The notes under the pieces: generated by a model
What the model saw: the letters and a program-made list of their open reading frames with translations, nothing else
Told to the model about the DNA's origin: nothing
Databases searched by the model: none
Part shown: one piece after another, positions 13,201 through 25,722 of the stretch
How positions within the stretch are numbered: the first letter of the stretch is position 1
How the letters are laid out: each line of letters opens with the position of its first letter
Translations under genes and position numbers: made by a program
NCBI RefSeq assembly: GCF_026745355.1
Contig: NC_079206.1
Span: 21,445,399 to 21,509,398, forward strand
Reading direction: 5' to 3'
DNA length: 64,000 nucleotides
DNA from: Beta vulgaris subsp. vulgaris
Taxonomy: Eukaryota; Streptophyta; Magnoliopsida; Caryophyllales; Amaranthaceae

Positions 13201-14063
13201 TCAGATTGTTACAACCTCTAGCAGATGGTTCGAAATTGATTCTAAAAGAACCTATTTCACCCTACAGCTTAGCCGATTCAATACAAGTAGTGCCCTTTGG
13301 GCTCGTGCATAATTCATTGGGAAATAAATCAGAACTTTCATTGGAACTAAAGACCCCTTAGAAGTCCTTTTGTATCTGTCGCTATCGCACACTCTACATC
13401 TGTCCAAGTGTGCATCAGTTCTCCAAAATAACATACAACCTTTAGGGCAAGCATGAATCCTCTCGTCGGGGGAAGCTCTAATCCCTCTAAGATCTTCTTT
13501 GTATCATGACATGTGTTACTCATATTATTGTTGTTAGGTATTGCTTCTTTCACTAATGAAGCAAACGCATCAACACACCTATGTGGCAAATTCTACTCAC
13601 ACTTCAGAAATACTATTCTAGATGCCATTTCCAACACGGACATGGAGCTCCTTTCGTACAACGGTTCCTCAGAAGCCTTTAAGAGGTCAAGAAACACCTT
13701 TGCTTGAGGATTAGGATCCTCGTCCATTCCACTAGGCTCTTCAACATTAGACGGTTCTGGGTTATTCCCAAGAGCATCAAAAATCATTTCACGGTATGGA
13801 TTAGATGGCTCATGTGCGGATCGAGGTAACTCTTCACCAGGAGAATTCCAATCGTAGTAATCAGGTATAAATCCCTTCCTATACAAATGCACTTTAACCG
13901 TGTCTGCGTCATGCATACATCTGTTCTTGCATTCCGAACACGGGCATCTAACTTCATCCAAACCCGAGCTTTCAGGATTTGCTTTGCCAAATTCAATGAA
14001 TTCATCAACCCCCCTCAAGAACTCGGGCCTCAAGTTACGCCCATTGTCATATCTATCATACAT
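10203..14063 (-). pseudogene. TNP2-type CACTA transposase, frameshifted
   Basis: Minus-strand blocks appear in the canonical TNP2 order. First is the transposase-associated N-terminal domain (14063-13593, with CPCSECKNRC). Next come KEAIPNNNN (13589-13347), MLFWRTDAHLDRCRVC (13434 on) and a block with NVRLGLCTDGFGPHGKFG (about 13020-12860). The Transposase_21 core follows (12843-12385, with LVPGPKNSKG, AYGMLSGWATAGKKVCPYC and FDCHRQFLP), then LDVMHIEK (12332-11886). After that are a DUF4218-like piece (11880-11353), a DUF4216-like piece (10868-10638, LFKCNWMDNVRGMN, DPFVLSY) and an acidic C-terminus after KRDRAQWWAVFRTKAKS (10604-10203). Several frameshifts and stops break the frame, so it is not expected to be active. 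The enzyme would cut and paste the element through its termini. Confidence 0.85.
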
Positions 14064-14140
14064 TCACCAACGCCCCTTCCATTTCATACTAACCAATTCT
14101 ACAAATTCTAAACCATTTCAATCACAATAGTCATTAACAA

Positions 14141-14640
14141 CCCACCTACATGCAATTCTACAATTTTAGGCACATGACGATGCAAACATATTTATTTAAG
14201 CACTTAAATTATATTTATAACATTACCCATTACATGATAGTGACTTTGTGCTAATAACCTCTAACAACATCTAATCACATATCTAAAAAACAAAAACTCA
14301 ATCCGCAATCAAGAATTTAATCTAATATTACAATTCCAACAACATTCTACATTCCATTAACAGATCAACTCTTAATGGCCATCAAGCACAGATATACACA
14401 TGAACAACATGAATCTCAAAAATCAAACAACAAAAGAAAAATAGCTAAAAAAGAAAAGGCTAATACAAGAGGGATCCATCAAATTTATGTTGCACAACCA
14501 AAATATTTTACATTAACTATCATTTAGTACTCTCTAATAAGCTAGTGAAGCTGCATAACATTGCAAACACATAGTTAAACTGTTGAAGAGGACAAAAACA
14601 ATCAGCTAACTGACAATAAACTAATTCGGTTGTAAGTGCT
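14141..14640. other. AT-rich segment between TNP2 and the Tat region
   Basis: No gene or terminal repeat is evident. It probably holds the residual 5' part of the CACTA element and the junction with the Tat-type sequence, but I cannot place the boundary. Confidence 0.35.
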
Positions 14641-14649
14641 TTTACATTT

Positions 14650-14806
14650 ACTAACAACAACATAATGCGAAACAACAACAACAACAACAACAAACAACAA
14701 CAAATAACAACAACATTATGCTTAAACAACAACAACAAACAACAACAAACAACAACAAACAACAACAACCACACACAACAACAATAACAAATTAAACAAC
14801 AACATA
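14650..14806. repeat. (AAC)n microsatellite
   Basis: About 150 bp of AACAAC and AAACAACAAC units, reading GTT on minus. A minus-strand frame across it encodes only Val/Cys/Leu runs and is not a gene. Confidence 0.9.
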
Positions 14807-14841
14807 TCATATTTAACCGGTTCAGGAGGTTTTTCTCCCCC

Positions 14842-14850
14842 ATATAAATA
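14842..14850 (+). promoter_or_regulatory. TATA box of the plus-strand accessory gene
   Basis: ATATAAATA lies about 190 bp upstream of the ATG at 15043, with a pyrimidine-rich, CT-repeat leader between. The opposite-strand homologue has a similar TATA at a similar distance (25733-25723), which supports a real promoter. Confidence 0.5.
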
Positions 14851-15042
14851 TGTTCTTTTTTCCTTTCTGAAATCATTTGACACCTTGAGAGAATTTTTCT
14901 GGAGAGAGACTCTGCATCTTTTCTGATTTTCTAGAGAGAGTGTGTGTTCATCCAGCCTTCGTTTTCTTCATCGAACATCCAAGCGCTCGTCAAGTATCCC
15001 TCTTTCTTCTTTGTTCTTCATTTTTTCTTAAAAATTAATAAA

Positions 15043-18000
15043 ATGAATTCCTCTTCTTCTTCAAATAACCTCGGCCACTCAAGAGTTTGCCTTGATGCTA
15101 GAACCGATAGCATTTATTTTTCAGCACATTCGAGGGTTGACCCTATTTTGGTTGGTCATGTATATCATTTTTATGAATTTGGCCGACAAAGTCAAACGAC
15201 CTAGTCTTAACCTGTGTTGGGTAATCTGACGCGCGTCAAGCAAACTGCCCGTCTTAGATGAGGAATCATACTCCCGGCCTCCAGTTTTAAGATGGAAGAG
15301 CCAAGATGACGAGTTCCCGAAGAAATGGAACGCGAAACTCAAAGTGCTCGACCGACGGCTGAGCCTTCTTCTTCTGGTAGCGTCAGGAAGAAGTGGTAGA
15401 GCAAATAAACCCAGAGGCTAGCTCGTTTTGGAGAGGTGTAGAATGGACGAGGGTGACAATAATAAGGGCGAGTCTAGCTCCCCCGAGGAATCGGACAAGC
15501 CATCTACCACCTCGTTCGAAATTGGGAGATATTTAAGTCCCCTTTGTGACCCTGGTTTCATACTCTAGAGAAAGTTGGACTGAGCCTAGCCATTTGTCTT
15601 TGGTCATCCCCAATGCCGGGTAAACAGTATGTTTTTAACGCACTTTGTGGACTCTTTTTAGCTCATTTTGATCTTCTTTCTCCCCTTTCTTCCTTTTTTT
15701 CTCTATTTTCCCTTCTATTTCAGTCACTTGATCATTCTTGATCATAGTGATACTTTGCTAGATTTTCAGTCATGTTTTACCAAATTTCTAGTACATTTGC
15801 TTTCACCTTGTTTTGCTATATTCTTAATATAGGTGGAACTACCTAAGATGAATATGAGTTGTAGAGTTGGCAAATTGAAGCAATGAAAATAGAGCACACG
15901 TTGACAATGGTGTGCTTCACCATTCCCCACGTCCGCTCGCACAAAGAAGCACATAGTGCCATAAAATCTTGTATGGGGAACTTCAAATGGACATAACTTT
16001 CAAATTACAAATCGGATGAAGTTAATTGGAGGTGAGAGATCGTTTCGATATCTTTCCAACGATTGGTCATAAGCTTGATTTGGATATAAAATGAAGAAGT
16101 TATACTCGTTTTAAGTCGAATTGTTCGACTAGATCAGAAAGAATGGTGCGCTCGCATCGCTCGAATCCGCGAAGAAAAAAATACGAGGCTTGCCTTAAAA
16201 CATTGATTTTTTTTTTATTAGTTGAGGATTATGCTTTATTCTATAGTTTAGAGAGGATATTAGGGTTTATGCTAGAGAGATAAACACCTTAGTTTTGTTA
16301 GAGTTTTGAATTCAATAGATTAAAGTTGTTGATTTTCTACACTTTCAAGGTAACTTTATTAGTTTAATTTCAAAGTTTTCAGTTTTTATTCTCTCTTCAT
16401 TGTTATTCTTTGTTCATCCATATTTTAGATCTCGTATATTGTAGTTTCTTAATTGCTTATTTTTATTAGAATTATCATCCTTAAACCATATTTAGCCCTA
16501 GATTAGTTATAGATTTCATGTTTTATTACTTAAAATCCATGATTAGTGAGTATTCTCCTATATAGGGTTAAGGGGAAAGTATGGTTTAAGGTTTACATGT
16601 ATTGTTAGTGTGATTGTGATGATCTAAAGATGATTATGCATTGATCTTGGTGTTTTGAAGCCTTAGGATAGATATTGATCAAATTTATGCTTTGGTATAT
16701 TGTTTTCAAATGTTCTCAATCGAATTTTGAACTATTTTATCATCCTCATGAATCAACTTAATTTTTAGGCCAAGATATTGGGTAGAAATTAAGGGGATCC
16801 TTTATTAGGGGTTTTCCAAATTTATTGAATCTCTTAATCAAATGACTAAAGACCATTCGAGAGAGGATTTAGTTGATTGATTGAGCGATTATTCTTGAGG
16901 ACCATTCGAGAGAGGACTCGAGTATTTTAGAGGAAAACGTAACCTTGCATAATCGTCGCCTTTGAATTACAATTGCATTAATGGTCGTTGTCCACTCTTA
17001 TTTATACTAGTAACCTTAACTCTAGTGTCTTCCCTATTGATATTTTTATATCGTGTTATTTGCTCTTTCTTTGATAATAGTTAGTTTTAGTTATTACCAG
17101 ATCATTTTTTAAACCTCCAAAGAAAAAAATCCCTCAATTAGGTAATAAAAACTTAATTGATTTTGATCAAATCCCATTTTCCCTGTGAATCGACCCTTGA
17201 CTTGCCTTTACTACATTCTTAGTAATTGCTTGTTAGGTTATAAATTTTGTTTGAAAACAGATTTTTGGTGCCTTAATGACATACTAAAAACCTCTTATCA
17301 CCAGGCAACACTTTTGTAATACTAGACGAGGAGGCCACCGTCTTGAGTGCTCCAAAAGGGGAATTTGTTGTATACAAACTGGCCCTGAACACGCGGTTAA
17401 GGTTTCCTCCTTCCCCCTTTTGTTGGCCAAGTGTTGAAGTACCACAACATTGGCCATAACCTGTTGGTTCCAAATGTGTGGCACAACATTCTCACCGTCA
17501 TAGCAGTCAGCGAAATGCGGGGCTTAACACCTTCCTTACCAGCCTTCACCTAGATATACATTATGTATTCAGGTTCCTAAGACTGTGAACGAGGCGTGTT
17601 TCAGCGTCTGCAATAGTCTAGGGTACATCATGACTTAGGAATAAGCCTTCTAGGATGCATGAATGGAAAGTTGACTTCATATTTGTCTAAGCCCCTAATG
17701 AGGCCATTGCTAGACGTTATCGCTATCATAGCTGGTCGACAACAAACATCGGACGGTCAACATCCATTCTGGATCTGGAGAGTAAATCGTATGATGATGT
17801 GGTAGATTACTTTAGAATAGTTGAGTATTATAATCCAAATCATCCAACCATTAAGGGGTCGTCTAACTAGATTCCTTTTAAGGACATGTTTTATAACGAC
17901 AACTTTTAGGTTGTCGTTGGCTTGCAGTTGGCCAAGAATAGAGGTATAGCACCAAAACTCTAAGTAAAATGTGTCATCCAACGTATATGCCTTACTAACC

Positions 18001-20091
18001 CTTTCGTTTCCGTTTTTCTGACACGGCTAGAGAAGTTCTTAAAAGATCTCTGATGGGGGACATCAGTATGTCTAAGTTCACAGATAACCTCTAAAAGGAA
18101 TTCAACAAATCAGGCTCTGAGAAAAGGGCTGATACTTTGAATATATATTCTCTCTTTTTATTGTCGTTCACCCCACTAGATCTGGACGTCGGTTTGTTCC
18201 AGAATGAAGGCGGTTGGTCTTAGCCATCCTTTTAAAAAGTATGGAAGTCTGATTTATTCAGACAAGAGTCCCTCACATAAGGAAAACGTCTAATCCTAGA
18301 TATTCTTTATCTATGAGCATTTTCGGATGAGGATAATTCATTAAAGGAAGGCGACTATACCTGGTCGTTTTCCTTTTGTGGTTGGTTCCCATCCAGAATC
18401 CAAGTTTCTTCTTGAATCTGGACGAGGACCCCTCATAAAGGTATGACGGTTGTGTTCGTCTAGGTTCTAAGATATTTCTGGACGAGTGCACTTTGTAATA
18501 TGATCTTCATCTAGAGATTTTTTTTTACATTTTGGCAGACTTCCTTTTGCAAGCAGTGAACATCCAAAATTTATGAATTTGTCACTTTGGATTTTTTGGA
18601 CGACCATCTTTCTGACTTGTAAAATGTGTTTTGTAGAAGAATGCCCCATCGGCCAAGACGTTGACAGGGAAACCAGCTGCTTCCAAGAAGCGCCCAACAA
18701 TTGTTGCGGATCAACACCCACCAAAAAGTCAAAAGGTTTTAACGCCAAAAAGAAGAGGATCGATCGTTCGCTCTCAAGGCTACTCCCTTCAGCCAAGGGA
18801 CATGAGACAAGTCCAACCCTCTTTCAGTGGGAAAGCCTTTGAAGGTGGATGACTTGTCCGCCATTTTTCCATTTTTGGGAGAGGTGAGCCTAGCCTTCAC
18901 CCCTCTACTTGTCAATAAGTCGGATGCGACTTATCATCTTGAGAACCAGCCTGAAGCGGCTCATAAGTCGAAGGTTCAGCCGGAAGTGGCTACAAAGGAT
19001 GGATCAACCTTTAGTGGGCTGATCGCTCAACTAGTTGCTCATATGCCACCCTCTTACAGATATGTTTCCCTATCCTCGGGTGAGTCGTGCTACTCAAATG
19101 TAGTTAGGAGATTGCGGGTAGGTGGACGTCCATTGAATTCGTCCAACAGGCTAGCAGTAGTCATGCCCGTCAAGAGAATTGATTTCTCCATATTTTCTAA
19201 GGGCAAAGGATCTACTACTGCTCATCTAGTAGACTCGGAAGATGAGTCCTCTGCCGCCTTCGCCAAGATGACGAAGGGCAAACGTGAAAGGCTCGAGCAA
19301 GAGCTTTTTAAGTGTTACCCCGAGTCCTACATCAAGCGCTTCAGGGGTGCATCTTCCGAACATGTTAGCAACATGTCTCAGCTTGCAGTTGAGGTAAGTC
19401 ATTCATTTTTTTAAGTTTTATACTTGTAGCTTTTCTAAAATTTTCCACTCGTCTACTAACTGGTGTTTATTTATCATGGTTACAGCTTCTTGCTCGCTGC
19501 ATGATCACTAAAGATTGGAGTGAGCTTAGAAAGGAAAATGAGCACCTTGGTCACCAAGCTGCAAAGATCAAGGACAGGGCCATGCATGATTGTGAGCTAC
19601 TGAGGACTTATCATCGGCTGTCCCAGGAGTTCTGAGAGAAGCTCATGGCTGATATGAAGGCCAGTAACCAGTGATACCTCATCAAAATTAACGAACTACT
19701 GAAGGATAAGGACGAGTGAAAGCTGGCCATGGACGCTATTTTTGCTGAGCTGAAGGAGGAGAGGAATATTGCCCTCTTGGCCGCTGCTCAGCTCAAGAGA
19801 AATTATCTCAGGCTAAGTAAGGAGAATGAGTGCCTGAAGACAAAAGTAGCTCTGGCCCACGTTGTTGAAACGTCTAAGGGTTGCGCTCTTAGCGCCTTTG
19901 AGATGATGGTTGACTCTAAGGATGTCCCTCGCTTAGAACATCGCTTGCTCTTTCAAGAAAGTCTGTACAAGGTACGAGTTATAGTAGAAAGTCCTCCTAC
20001 CTTCACCGACTCAGACGAAGAAGAGGAAGAAAATGAAGAAGAGCCTCCAAAGGACGGTCAAGATACACCTCCTGCTGAAAAGAGTTTATAG
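15043..20091 (+). pseudogene. Tat-lineage gypsy antisense accessory gene (PF04195-type), copy A
   Basis: Broken plus-strand gene. It starts MNSSSSSNNLGHSR and continues with an acidic/Ser-rich segment near 15440-15570. After an inserted gypsy leader it resumes near 17305 with VILDEEATVLSAPKGEF, followed in another frame by VGQVLKYHNIGHNLL and VPNVWHNILTVIAVSEM. This resembles the N-terminal domain called putative gypsy-type transposon (PF04195). Its 3' part is better kept: 18827-19393, a clean 92-bp GT-AG intron (19394-19485), then a long coiled coil ending in an acidic tail (SDEEEEENEEE). Three in-frame stops lie in exon 19486-20091. The gene lies 3' of, and antisense to, the minus-strand pol fragment at 21088-22992. 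That is the place where Tat elements carry extra antisense genes. Function of the product is unknown. Confidence 0.65.
15880..17275 (+). mobile_element. gypsy (Athila-like) LTR/leader remnant inserted in copy A
   Basis: The segment reads like the 3' half of a plant gypsy LTR: a region with GGACATAACTTTCAAATTAC and TATCTTTCCAACGATTGG, then TTAGGGTTTATGC, two copies of CCATTCGAGAGAGGA, and CCCTGTGAATCGACCCTTGACTT. It ends in TTTTTGGTGCC, near where a TTGGCGCC primer-site region would be expected. It interrupts the accessory gene between its first and second preserved blocks. No coding domain is present and the boundaries are approximate. A similar GGGATCGACCCTT segment occurs at 52220-52320. 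Confidence 0.4.
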
Positions 20092-21087
20092 CCTTAAGCT
20101 AGTGTTTATTGTATCATGATCGATTGTCGTCGTAGCTTAGTCTTCTCTGTTTTCTTTAATTTCTTAGATTACTTTGTAAACCTTTGGACGAGTATGGAAC
20201 CTTAAACAAATATCCCCAATTACGATGAACTCATCCGAAATCCCATACGAGCATCTAATATGTTGATAAAATGTTTCAAGTGAATATTGAACTCATCTAG
20301 ATGGAGCGTTTTAGAAATTCATCGACTTGGTCATCCCCTCCCCCCCCCCCCTCTTTCCTTGGTATTGAGCTCGTCTTGTTAATCTGGAAGAGTTGTGTTC
20401 CAATAAGGAGAAGGGCCATGAGACACTTGCCAACCTTTGTTGGATATACTTGCTATTTATAAGCTTCCCAAACTCTAGGACGGCATCCTTAAGAAGTAGT
20501 GTTCGTCTTATAGTAATGATTCATTTACTAAGGCTATTGCTACTTGGTTGACCTTTGCAATTGAAAGTAAGTTACCTCAACTAAGGTTTGCTTATTTCTC
20601 GTCGGCTTCCTTTAGAAGACCATGTTGTTTCCCTTACTAGAGATTATTACTATTAAGCTAACTAGATATGTAATCTACCTTTTAGGTTTATTACATTTGG
20701 GTCGGTTTCCTTGAGGAAGCAATGGCCATCAAAAGAATGATTATCCCTTGTTGGGGTGACTCATTCTTTTAGTTTGATTTTGGTCGTTTATTGTTTTCTT
20801 CAATCTTATCTAAGTTAATGTCACTTTTAGACCACTAGGCTAAGTAGTGGTTAAAAATGCCCCAAAGTGAATGACTTTAGTAAAATAAAAAAAACAATAC
20901 AGATATAGGGAGAAGGTAGAAATTGTATTATATGAATTTTGCTTGGAAAACTACCAAGATACATGTATACATTTCTAATTCTCTTTTTTGTGTCATGACA
21001 CTTGTTGAGATCACAAACTAATAGTATTGTTGCTAATTATCTTAATCATATGTGGTACTTCTTCAGGGTGTATGAATTCCAAGTGTG
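20092..21087. other. spacer between antisense gene and pol end
   Basis: Non-coding DNA between the two convergent coding blocks, with a C-run near 20339-20351. CTCGTC and TTCCTTGAGGAAG words are frequent. No terminus or gene is visible. In Tat elements this place corresponds to the spacer between pol and the antisense accessory gene. Confidence 0.4.
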
Positions 21088-22992
21088 CTATATCACACGC
21101 CCATCCATATCTTGGAGACGAAAATTTTCTCTTCTCACTTCTTGGACTATCAGATAGAGCCCTTCCTGATTTGATGTCACCTTACCCAACTCTTTAGGTC
21201 GTCCAATGACTTCCATCTTCCTCAAAATCAAGTCCCCTACTTTAAGTGGTTGTCTAGCGACTCTCTTGTTAAAATCTCGAGCCATTCGCGGCTTGTACAA
21301 TTGCATTCTTAATAATACATTGCCCCTGACCTCTGGTACTTGGTACAAGGCAGTGCGCGAAGCGGACCAATTGGCTTCTTCGGTGTACAACATGACTCTC
21401 AAAGTGGTTCTTCAATCTCAATGGGCAAGACAGCATCCGTTCCATAGACCAACATGAAAGTTGTCTCACCTGCAGAGTTCTTGGTCGTGGTTTTGTTGGA
21501 CCATAACACCAGTTGTAGTTCTTCAATTCATAGTCCCTTGGCATTGTCCAGCTTCCTTTTTATGTCGTTTGAGAGGATCTGGTTGAGGGATTCTACTTGT
21601 CCATTGGATTGTGGGTGGGCGACGGTAGCAAAGTGAGCTTTCATCTCTCTTTCTGCTAACCAATATTGGTGTTTCAAACTGTGGACCATTTTCAAACACG
21701 ATGGAATATGCCATGCCAAACCGGGTTATGATATATTGATATTCTTTCAAATAAAGCTCTTGATGTCATTTGTCGTTATGTCCCGTACTGCCTCAACTTC
21801 TACCCACTTAGTGAAGTAGTCCATATCCACAATTACAAACGTTTTCTGCCCAGCGGCCACAAGGAGAGGTTCCAGAATAGCCATGCCCCATTTGGCAAAG
21901 GAAAGTCGGAATAAGATTGGGAGTTAGGTAATTGGACGACTTCTGATGCAAGTTTCCATGTTTTCGACAACTGTCACACTTCTTTGCATAAGCAAGAACA
22001 TCTTCTTTTAATGTAGATCAATAATACCTAGTTCTCATGTCCTTTTCTCCTAAATCTCTTCCGCCAATGTGAGATGCACATGCTTCTTCATGGAGATCTT
22101 TCAACACTTCCAGCCCATTTTCCCTAGTTATACACTTCTAAAGAGGACGATTGAACATTTCTTGTACAAGGTTTAATCCCATAACTCAAACCACTTGTTT
22201 TCTTGAAGTTTATAATGGGTTCCATTCATACTGCCCCTCAACTAAGAAACATGACATGTTCTTGATCAATACTCTTTCTAGGCTTAACTTCCCAAAATAG
22301 TATCCTTTGTACATAACAATCAGCTTGATGGTTCTCTGACATTAGTACTTTGTTGAGAACAAAACGCTTTAAATGCTCAATCTCATCCTTGATCAGACGC
22401 ATAAATTTTCTCATTGATCCTTCTTTGCATCATAATCTCCATTGACTTGGCTAGCGACTAAGAAAGACTCTGATTTAGCCTTAATCTCTAAAGCCCTAGC
22501 CGCCTTACACATCTTGGTTCCAACCAGCAGGGCTTCATATTCAGCTTCGTTGTAGCACGCGTGGAACTGGAACCTTAGTGCATATTGGAACTTGTTCCAT
22601 TATGGAGATTGACAACTGATCTTGCCCCACATCCATTTATAATCGATGATCCATCTACCATGAGCGTCCAGTGCTTCCTACCTTTAGCTGGATCGGCTAT
22701 TGGATCTATAGGTTGTCGAGTAAGCTCAACTATAAAGTCTGCTAAAGCGCACTTGTCCCTTAATGGTTGTCCTTGGTTCAAAGGTTATGTCAAATATGTT
22801 TAACTCGACGGTCCGCTTCGACATTCGTCCATCATCTTCCATCTTTCGTAATACATTCTTCAAAGGTTGGTCGATATATACTAGTATATTGTGAGCCAAG
22901 AAATAAGGTCTCAACTTTCGGCTGGTCATGACCAATGTCAACCCAAACTTCTTGATCGGGGGTGCATCTACATTATGTGTCCTTGAGTACAT
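21088..22992 (-). pseudogene. Ty3-gypsy (Tat lineage) RNase H-integrase fragment
   Basis: Minus-strand remnants in pol order. An RT/RNase H connection lies at 22992-22726 with RPYFLAHNILVYIDQPLKN. RNase H follows at 22781-22575 with WTLMVDGSS. The HHCC zinc-finger part has KKCDSCRKHGN near 21990. The integrase core near 21830 has VDMDYFTKWVEVEAV, then FENGPQFE (normally a DNG-type site; the catalytic Asp is replaced by Glu here) and AHPQSNGQVESLNQIL. The integrase C-terminus has QPLKVGDLILRKME (21402-21088). Frameshifts and stops are scattered. Gag, protease and most of RT are absent upstream. At 22993 the sequence changes directly into another accessory gene on the same strand. Confidence 0.75.
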
Positions 22993-22994
22993 GA

Positions 22995-25499
22995 CTAAGA
23001 AAATATATTGGGATTTGCCCTGAGCTCCTTCCTGAGCTTCTTCAGCTCGGTATCTTTGTTCTGCATAATTTGAGTGTGTAGAACATTGGCCAACTGCAGA
23101 TCAGCCCAAGCCTTCTCTACTTCCTCCTTCGCAACCTTCGGGTCATCCTTGGTGGTGGTAAGCTCAGCCTCCTTGACGCCCATTTTTCCCTTAAGAGCCA
23201 TGTGACTCTCTACCTCCCTATAATAGGAAGATTGGAAGTGGCGGTAGAGGTCACACAACTCCTTGTCGGAATAAGTCGGCTGAAATGATAGAAGACGAAA
23301 GGTTATCAAAAAATTTCAAAGGACCAACATGTTACTTGTGAAAATCAAAATAAAAAGAAGAAGTAAGCTTACCATAGCAAAGTTGTGCGCATGCACACAA
23401 CGACTGCTTGGACCTCGTCCACAAGCATGTCGTACTTCAGATGCATGCCTTTCAAGATCCCGTAGCCCAAATTACCGCCCTCCAAGGGACGGTTAAACAG
23501 CAGCGACTCATCGTCCATGACATTGAGTTTCGGCTGGAATAGCTCTCTGTCCCTCACACGTGACCGGGACCACCTCTTGCGCAACACTTTAATTCGGCAC
23601 CTCCACCCTTGACCTCTTCATGAAGCCATGTTTACGGGGTTTGGCAAAATGCTGCAACCCGGTACCATGGCTGGGAGGGTTTGTTGTTTATAGATTTTGG
23701 GCCTAAGGGAGGAGGCGCCAACTTCGGCCACCCGACCCTTCATCCAGCTTTTGGGGTCCTGATCTACCCCTTTGGTAGCCGCCACAGCAACGACTGGCTT
23801 TACTGGAGCCTTGACGGTTCACCTTAGCTCTCTTTCCGGCGTCGCCTCAGCTTTCCGCTTTTGAGAGACAAGGCTTGGTTTGCAGATGGCCAAGGGAAGG
23901 GAATCTCTCTCATCATCCTCATTGCCGGCACCGCGTCCTTGTTTTCCTCCACGACTTCTAGTGTCGAAGGGAATTGAGGTGAATCGGTGGGTAGGTTTGG
24001 GCGGCGTGTTGCTTATTGGCTGATAATTTTGGTTGAGGTGGAGAGCTTGCTTGATCAAATACTCTCGGCCTGCAATAACGAACATCAAGACAATTAGCAA
24101 TGAAATTATAAATAAAGATCAAATGGCAATGGTGGCCAAATAAATGACATGAGGACCCACAATGAGGCTTAGCTTCACAGAATCCTAACAAAGAAAGGGC
24201 CGCGTTGCTTAAAATATACTTAGCATGCGGTAGCCAGTTGAGCGGGACCGACACCCTCTTCTTACTAGCACGAGCCGGTAACGAAGAAGCTTCGAAAAAT
24301 TCAAAGGCCTCTTTTTCCCGTGGTGTCAAGCCACGATCGTGGATAATCTCCATCAGTTGGCGAGGTTTAGTCCACTATCAGCGCAATGGATAGTCTGCAG
24401 GCACCTTCACCAAAAAAAAATCTAGGCCGCCAATGGCTCAAGGAGGTAAGCTTGGGATAAACCGTCAGCTTACCACCCTTCGTGTATAGAGACATCCATC
24501 CACCCCGGCCTAGATCCTCATCGGCTCGTGGTCTCTTCCTTCCCTCCCCCCTTACCCTTCGCAGAACCATCTTCTTTGATCCAGTGCAGTTTGCGAAATA
24601 ACTTAAGGGTTTCAGGGTACTTTTATATCAGATAGTCTAGGCATAGGCTATTAGGTTGTGCCATCCTAACGGTGTTAATTGTGCTAAATAAAATTTCCAT
24701 GCATGGAAAATCTTAACGATAAAGGGGTCCAAAGGGAAGCGAAGGCCAAAGTCCCGCATGTGCACGTAAATCGCGACATGACCCACCGGGTAATCCGTCA
24801 CTCGGCTCCCAACGACTGGAAACACTAACTCATACTTGTCCGAAAAAACGAAGTATTATGGCCCCTTGATGCAAAATCTGTTTTCTTTACAAATCTCCAT
24901 CCAATCCGCATCGACCTGTATAGAGGCCGCGCTACTGACCTCATTAGGCGGCATGTACAAGTCGGCGAGAGAATCCTTATCATCCTCCTCTTGGATGACC
25001 TCGAAAGGATCTTCATCCTCCTCGGCCTCTAAAGTGGTTGACTCCTCATCAGACATCGGGGCGTGCACCACGCTATCCACCTTGTCCGAGTCAACGGACG
25101 ACGCCTTATCCTCTACCCTTGCCGGTCCAAGAGCGGGCTCACCCTCCTCTGTCGCCCATGCCGGTTTAGACGATGAAGGTTCGCCAAGGGGAAAGAGTAG
25201 GGGAGAATGTTCGGCAAGTCCTACCATGGTCCCACATTGGCCATAAATAGGCACCCCTAAGGCGCTCCCAAGCGCCGAGATGGCGGTAAGAAGAGAGGCA
25301 CGTACTACCGGCTCCTCGTTAACCCTACCAGAAGTGTTAAGTCATGATGACTCTTTGTCCTATGTTCTCTAATATAGTCCACTACCAGTGAATTAGCAGA
25401 GACTATAGGGCTAGATGAGGTACTATCAGAATTAAAGTCGCTATCGGTTATAGAAGAAGGACTCCTAGATATATTTTGAGAATTAGAGTGAGACGACAT
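22995..25499 (-). pseudogene. Tat-lineage accessory gene (PF04195-type), copy B
   Basis: Minus-strand gene starting MSSHSNSQNISRSPSS at 25499. It continues with a Ser/acidic region (about 25254-24856) and the PF04195-like core at 24825-24637 (HVAIYVHMRDFGLRFPLDPF, FYLAQLTPLGWHNLIAYA). A block with LTPREKEAFEFFE and NWLPHAKYIL (24353-24190) follows. An intron ends at TTATTGCAG near 24071. Then come a basic linker and DDESLLFNRPLEGGNLGYGILKGMH. A 93-bp GT-AG intron (23372-23280) precedes the coiled-coil end (23279-22995). Frameshifts occur between blocks. Its orientation is antisense to the plus-strand LTR at its right, as expected for a Tat antisense gene. It is homologous in order and intron position to copy A. 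Product function unknown. Confidence 0.65.
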
Positions 25500-25722
25500 G
25501 ATTATAATTTAGAAAGAATGAATTAAATAAGGAAATTTATGAGAATACTTGGAAGCAAAGTGTTGGAGGATTTTTGCGAATGAGCACTAATTTCACCCAG
25601 CATGAAAGTTAAAAGATTATTTGCAGACGAGATGAGAGCAGTTTTAGAGAGAGAAAGGTTGCTAGGAGAGTGCAAGCAAACGAGGAGCGAAGTTGAAAGT
25701 GAGCAGCGGAGGGCATCCACAA

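Larger units (their letters stand above)
6860..14140 (-). mobile_element. CACTA (En/Spm) transposon, 5' truncated
   Basis: Minus-oriented element. The left (3') end has a candidate terminal sequence CCTACAAGAATAAACG near 6861, close to but not identical with the CACTACAAGAA type. It is followed by subterminal DNA (about 6880-7235 and 7540-7590) packed with CGACGG/CCGTCG words in both orientations. The interior encodes a TNP1-like protein (10248-7963) and a TNP2 transposase (14063-10203), the classic gene pair. No matching right terminus or subterminal CGACGG block is seen beyond 14063. I infer the 5' end was lost where the Tat accessory gene region begins. The exact right limit is unknown. 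Confidence 0.8.

Noticed and set aside
14520..14876. Minus-strand frame rich in Val, Cys and Leu
   Set aside because: It is the translation of a GTT microsatellite.
17273..17484. Two overlapping minus-strand frames of 66 codons
   Set aside because: They are shadows of the plus-strand accessory-gene remnant, whose peptide (VILDEEATVL) matches the family.
21206..22803. Plus-strand frames over the gypsy pol region
   Set aside because: They are antisense shadows; the minus strand carries the RNase H and integrase motifs.
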